From: Scatophagus argus
Taxonomy: Eukaryota > Chordata > Actinopteri > Scatophagidae
NCBI RefSeq assembly: GCF_020382885.2
Contig: NC_058513.1
Coordinates: 18,253,641-18,317,640 of the forward strand
Direction of reading: 5' to 3'
Length of the DNA: 64,000 nucleotides
Made by a program: the position numbers and the translations under genes
Notes under the pieces: generated by a model
Databases searched by the model: none
Seen by the model: only the letters and a program-made list of their open reading frames with translations
Told to the model about the DNA's origin: nothing
Shown: positions 63,601-64,000 of the stretch, one piece after another
Numbering within the stretch: the first letter of the stretch is position 1
How the letters are laid out: each line of letters starts with the position of its first letter

Positions 63601-64000
63601 TTGTTGTATTTTCCCAGGCAACAACAGAATCATCCGTTTACACACCTCCGTCAAGCTATCAGCCGCCTCCTCCCGCTCTCATCCTCCACAAGCTTTTCCA
63701 ATACATTCTCAACAACACTCTTTGAGTAATTGTAGTGGTTAACGTAGCAGGCCAGATATCCAAACAGGAAACAGGAAAAAGTGCCGAAATTATTCCGATC
63801 AAGTGAGATTGGATGATGGAAAACAAGGGAAGACGAGACATGAAAAGAGGGTCACAAAGTGCACTCCTGAAGTCTGCTTCACGTCGCTGCTTGTTTTGGT
63901 TTGGTTTGATTAAAATTGGACAGCTGAGGACTCGAAGTCACATCTTGATTTTTATCACAGCCGAGATTCGATCCTGTGGAATTATTTTTAGCTCGGTGTT
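60627..64000. other. Gene-poor end of window
   Basis: No exon, RNA gene or defined repeat could be supported here. Open frames up to about 120 codons show no family signature, and splice signals around them do not combine into a gene. Confidence 0.4.

Overview
The window is nuclear DNA of a ray-finned fish, most likely a percomorph teleost. The evidence is vertebrate gene structure with mostly GT-AG introns, protein families with clear vertebrate orthologues, many degenerate copies of interspersed repeats typical of teleosts, and long microsatellites. No bacterial, plasmid or phage feature was seen.

Layout: (1) 1-2195, last coding exon and 3'UTR of ush1g (+), followed directly by an 879-bp non-autonomous hAT element with a near-perfect 8-bp target duplication. 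(2) 3886-9860, fads6 (+), six exons, 374 aa. (3) 12021-18512, trim16 (+), six exons, 632 aa, with an N-terminal C3HC4 signature that mammalian TRIM16 is not known to have. (4) 19552-22516, tvp23b-like Golgi membrane protein (+), seven exons, 199 aa. (5) 24204-35520, exoc7/Exo70 (+), up to 21 coding exons, including two optional cassette exons, an optional 39-nt exon, one GC-AG intron and an intronic perfect hairpin. (6) 38771-40847, galr2 (-), two exons, convergent with exoc7. (7) About 41-64 kb, a gene-poor stretch with an 18-bp minisatellite, a (GT)n tract, a 511-bp GATA/GACA array, several dispersed repeats and only weak isolated exon candidates.

The gene order combines neighbours that in human lie on 17q25 (USH1G-FADS6; EXOC7-GALR2) with a pair that lies on 17p12 (TRIM16-TVP23C), so this block probably keeps an older vertebrate linkage. 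The genes do not form one pathway. Their roles are: hair-cell scaffold (ush1g), predicted lipid desaturase (fads6), stress/lysophagy TRIM (trim16), Golgi trafficking protein (tvp23b), exocyst subunit (exoc7) and neuropeptide receptor (galr2).

Exon boundaries were set by hand from splice consensus, reading phase and remembered family sequences. No alignment was run. Repeat family assignments rest on recognition of teleost consensus-like motifs and on comparison of copies inside this window.
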